From NCBI GenBank assembly GCA_015501075.1, contig JADNYJ010000762.1, positions 1-13,919 on the forward strand: a stretch of 13,919 nt of DNA. Reading direction: 5' to 3'. Below are positions 10,542 through 13,919 of the stretch, one piece after another. Numbering within the stretch: position 1 is the stretch's first letter; each line of letters starts with the position of its first letter. A program made the position numbers and the translations under genes. The notes beneath the pieces are model-generated. The model saw nothing but the letters and a program-made list of their open reading frames with translations, had not been told where the DNA came from and searched no databases. The stretch comes from Gymnopilus junonius (Eukaryota; Basidiomycota; Agaricomycetes; Agaricales; Galerinaceae).

Positions 10542-12173
10542 TTATACCTTCTTCTTCAGAAACTTGCTTGAACGTCCTGTCCGAAGAATCAATCTTCCAC
10601 CAATTATGTCCCCACCCTCAACGGGTACTTGCAGTTCCAGATATTGAAGCGAAGGAACGCCATCCACCCATGCGCGCAACAGCTCTTCAGGTCTTACAGT
10701 AACTCCATCGGAAATGGAGTCCATGTGGAAGGCCCCATGCATAACACGACGCCTAGGTGGACGTACTTGAGGTTATGTAGAGGCGCAAGCAATGAAGCGG
10801 TTCTGACCTACGATATACAATTCGATACAATTAGTAAATTGAAATATAGAACGATATATATGCCGAAGAATAACGATTTGCTTACCAGGTGTTCCAAACA
10901 ACGGGGAATCTCCTGCATTGTCTGGCCAACATCTAGAGACAGGAAGGTCAAATGCTTTGCCGACTGGCATAGGGTAGAGAATAAAGGATCCAAATTAGGC
11001 GGGTACCCCTGGCCTTCAACAAGGGACCTGGATTGAAACGCAGCGTCGGGATCTCCCAACAACTCTGTTTTCAAAGCAAGGCTGTGAATGTCAGCATTGA
11101 GTGACATCTCAGTCAACTCAGCGAACTCGCTGGGGTACGTGTAAGATTTTGTCCCCATGAACGATATTCTGCGTAGGGCGTGGTGTCGTGAAAGATTCAA
11201 CGCAAGCGGCCGTGGACCGCTAAATGAACGAAGGGAAGTCCATAGGGGCCCTGGTGGGCATTCGGAGAACGTGAGTGGCCACCACTCGATTTTTTTCCCA
11301 TTCCGTATCCTCGTCACCCAGATTGAAGAGTCTTCAATATTCAGAGTGCTTATGCTGGGGAACATATGAGCGAGTTTCTCGGGGAGTACAGAGAAATTTG
11401 GCATGGAAAAGGTGTGGACGCGGTCCCAGGAGCGTAACGGTGGACTCTCTGATTCTGATCTCAGACTGGCGGTAGGGTGTGTCCGAGGGAAAGGGTTTCA
11501 AGAGTAGAATTTGAATTTAGTAAGATCGCTTCCAATGCTTCCTCTTCTTCGTTGTCGTATTTCGGAGGGGGTACTAGGTTGATAGTGAACTTTCTCAGAC
11601 CGGAGACAGTGGTGAACATTTTCATGATTGGAAGATCCGCTTTCGATAATTCCAGAGATATTGCGGGAGGACGCTGACATATTATATTCGCGATGAAGGG
11701 TTCGCGTCCTACAATGAGGTCTGTACAGTCCTGAAAAGCCAAGTGCGCTAGGTTCGTTGCACCGGTGAGGACCTCTGTTAGAGGGATAGCGAATAATTCC
11801 GTTTGAGCGACGTCATTTCCTCGAATATAACCCTTGAAAAAATTCACGGGTGGTGCGGGATGGGCTGCTGATTCGGTTATGGTCAGGCTACTTATGCGCG
11901 CACACAGATTATATTTCAGAGAGAAGTTGCAGAAATCGAGCACCTGTTGCGGACTGCCTGCCAGATACGCTGTTCGAACGAGTATGGGTGCAGCAAATTC
12001 AAACCACTTCTGAGACAGAAGTGTTATGCAGCGAAGATCAGGTGTCTTCAGGAAGCAAAAAATCAATGGTAGAATATCGTTGCCCAAGTCCGACAACTGG
12101 AGGTCCATCCTGTCAGAAAACGACAATGTAATTCATAAATTCCGTGTCATTTGGCACTATAAACTTACCTCAT
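10542..12173 (-). CDS. F-box/LRR-type protein, frame disrupted twice
   Basis: A GTAAGT donor at 12168 and a TGACAG acceptor ending at 12110 define a 59-nt intron, giving a tiny first coding exon ATGAG (12173-12169) joined in frame to MDLQLSDLGND. If that intron is only in the leader, the start is the ATG at 12108. The F-box is LSDLGNDILPLIFCFL with DLRCITLLSQKWFEF just after. Leucine-rich stretches follow (LAHLAFQDCTDL, NSTLETLSLGHTL, SISTLNIEDSSIW, SLQYLELQV). An 11463-11470 break (TGA in the first frame) and another near 10743-10744 each equal one missing base beside CC and TT. A second intron lies at 10885-10808 (GTAAGC...TAG). The stop shown is TAA at 10542-10544; a further shift would end at TAA 10504. 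The F-box would bind Skp1 in an SCF ubiquitin ligase, with the LRR part choosing substrate; both are family inference. Confidence 0.72.
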
Positions 12174-12694
12174 TGACTGTGAGTGACTTCGGGAACACAC
12201 AGAGTCAGTATGATGCGTTCAAGATTGTTGAAGATCGGTTGAAGAGACCGATTTCCTGACGAACAACCACATGACATAACATTTTCCCACTATGATAACA
12301 AAATGGAAGTCGGCCATCGATACCGGTTTAACTGAAATGCTGATAAAAGTTGGGTTGAAGATACGTAGAGGAGAAGAAGGTGTAGACTGGAGTTCACTGG
12401 CGAAACGCTCAGCTGGGAAAGTCACTTCATGTGCTGGTAGTCACGATTAATAATCAACCTGTGATCACCTCCCGAAACAACCCGCAAAACTGGACCATTC
12501 TATCAGTATCATTATCTTCTAAGTTGGGTTCAGAACCGTCCCGGAGCAGAAGCGTGCTATGTTTGTGCACAATTAGACAAGTAATCTCTGCCGTCGTTAT
12601 CTTTGCTTGTTATAATTTTTAATCCAGGACTTTTTATCTAACAGCACACAATTATTCGATTACTAATCTAGACAATACGCAATCCGAAGAGCGC
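12174..12694. other. Intergenic region between two LRR-type genes
   Basis: This is the 5' flank of the F-box gene and the 3' flank of the next minus-strand gene. Open stretches here begin only at non-ATG codons and show no domain. I see no clear TATA box or repeat. Confidence 0.45.
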
Positions 12695-13579
12695 TCAAGC
12701 CTTGCCCACGGAATTGTGATACGCTCTCGACATTTCTATGAAGTCGACCGTCCTGGTAGGCATTCCATTCCTCAGCCCGGAAGATTCATCATACTCAACG
12801 TATGTATAGGTATAGCTTATCTTGATTGAGATGCCTGCGTGATCAAGTTCTTGAATATTATCCAGCATATTGCGTTCAAGGTAATTCGCGCTGATACTTC
12901 CTTCACTATCGTTGTTGTCCAGATTTATATCCAAACCTCGGAGGTTGGTGCATAATGGTCGGGGAAGGATGTCCAAAAATATTTTGGCCTCTTTCGTCTC
13001 ATGATCGGCTGTACTTTTCGTGGTTTCCTCCATGTATTGTTCTGGCCAATTGCTGAGACCCTCGCTCATCGTCTCGTCTCCTGATGAAAACGGTCTCAGT
13101 CAGCTCCCATATTGATGGCCGTAATTATTTATGTCTTCTTGTATGCTCGCCATCGCTGAATTAACTTTGACAGGGTTTGGTAGCATCCACATAAGGCAAG
13201 CGAGGAAAATAGGAAGCTTCAATTTCCTGTCACATCTGCATACAGGGAGTTCTCGGAGAGAGGGAATTGTACCTAGGGTCATTAAAAGGTTCTTCATCGG
13301 TGCGACATGTCCTCTGAGCTTCAGTTTTTGCAGGCTACAGCCGAACGTTGATACAGCTGTGGTCAAGATATCCAATTTATAATCGGAACGGAACGCCAAG
13401 GCCTCTAATCCTGGAAGTATGAGCAATTCAAGCATTGTGCGGAATGTCCCATAGTCTTCTTTCTCGAGCTCCAGGTTCTCGAGGGCGTCGTGTGCTAGAA
13501 GTTCGTGGGACAAAAGTATTTCGTCCAGTGTCCATGCCTGTAAGGCCACGGACCACTGGCACCGTGACTCGGAGTACAT
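12695..13579 (-). CDS. LRR-type protein of the F-box family, F-box not seen
   Basis: Two open parts share one frame. The first (13579-13100) starts MYSESRCQWSVALQAW and carries LRR-like stretches HDALENLELEKEDYG, LILPGLEALAFRS, CSLQKLKLRGHV and IPSLRELPV. It ends at TGA 13100-13102. The second (13069-12695) reads CTNLRGLDINLD, MLDNIQELDHAGISIKI and ends VGKA-stop; it resembles the C-terminal part of Agaricomycete F-box/LRR proteins. The sequence just after the TGA contains CTGAC and TTTCATCAG (ending 13081), a good branch site and acceptor, so an intron covering the stop is likely, but I found no donor of good strength in the right phase. The ATG at 13579 is not the first after the TATA box; a short out-of-frame ATG (about 13590) precedes it. 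No F-box is visible, so the gene is N-terminally truncated or has unseen exons. Confidence 0.55.
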
Positions 13580-13671
13580 GATGGTGTAGCCATGTCAGTG
13601 GCACAGGAGTGGTTGGGTTTAAGATGGAGAGATAGGAACGAAGGCTACCAATTTTAGCGTCAGAAGTTGGC

Positions 13672-13679
13672 TTTTTATA
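13672..13679 (-). promoter_or_regulatory. TATA box upstream of the right-hand LRR gene
   Basis: TATAAAAA on the minus strand lies about 93 nt upstream of the ATG at 13579, a normal distance in fungi. It suggests that transcription begins near 13640-13650, and so the gene may really lack an upstream F-box exon. Confidence 0.45.
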
Positions 13680-13706
13680 TGAACCTGCCTTGGGCCAATC
13701 CGCCAA

Positions 13707-13919
13707 TTTTTAGACTCATTGTCTTCGGCACAGCAAACTATTACGTCCGTTGTCAGGTTTGGTTTGGAAACAAAGTCCTCCTTTATTCTCCAAGGTCAAT
13801 TCAGAGTACGGTTTACCAACTTAAGCCTCTGTAACTTACGCTACAAGGAAAGCACCTCGGAGGATGGGACTCAGGAACTCAGTCAACGTCCATCATCTTG
13901 CTATGCTTCTGCAACTGCC
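13707..13919. other. Right-edge flank
   Basis: No complete gene. On the minus strand a short open piece reads TEFLSPILRGAFLVA and ends at a GTAAGT donor near 13840. It could be the end of an exon of a gene starting outside the window, but nothing else supports this. Confidence 0.25.

Overview
This window looks like nuclear DNA of a mushroom-type basidiomycete (Agaricomycetes). Short introns of about 47-94 nt interrupt almost every gene, the kinase reads as a basidiomycete-style SNF1, and several F-box/leucine-rich-repeat (LRR) type proteins occur; that family is greatly expanded in Agaricomycetes. There is no sign of bacterial operons, rRNA, tRNA or CRISPR. All exon models were made by hand from splice sites and reading frame, without homology searches.

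Layout, left to right. 69-1098 (-) is a coiled-coil protein gene whose exons join only if several single bases are missing from the sequence. 1762-2106 (-) is a compact three-exon gene for a 73-residue membrane protein, with a TATA box at 2286-2292, a 5-nt first coding exon and an apparent GC-AG intron. 2414-2768 (-) is a weaker candidate gene. 3095-3750 (-) is an LRR fragment, probably from an F-box protein, in an almost CpG-free island. 3751-5775 is gene-poor and holds only short repeats and the 3' flank of the next gene. 5776-8264 (-) is the SNF1/AMPK alpha kinase in six exons, the best-supported gene here. 8265-8887 is a divergent promoter with a nested bZIP-type palindrome. 8888-9910 (+) is a GNAT acetyltransferase in four or five exons. 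10542-12173 (-) is an F-box/LRR protein gene with two apparent one-base losses. 12695-13579 (-) is a second LRR protein gene with an unresolved internal stop and a TATA box at 13672-13679.

The genes do not form a pathway. SNF1 is a conserved housekeeping energy sensor and shares its upstream region with the acetyltransferase; the F-box-like genes belong to a fast-evolving family that would supply substrate-recognition parts to SCF ubiquitin ligases. The most striking window-wide pattern is that every reading-frame break I can place is a net loss of one base, nearly always beside a short homopolymer. This suggests uncorrected deletions in the assembly more than true gene decay. I found no convincing undescribed multi-gene system.
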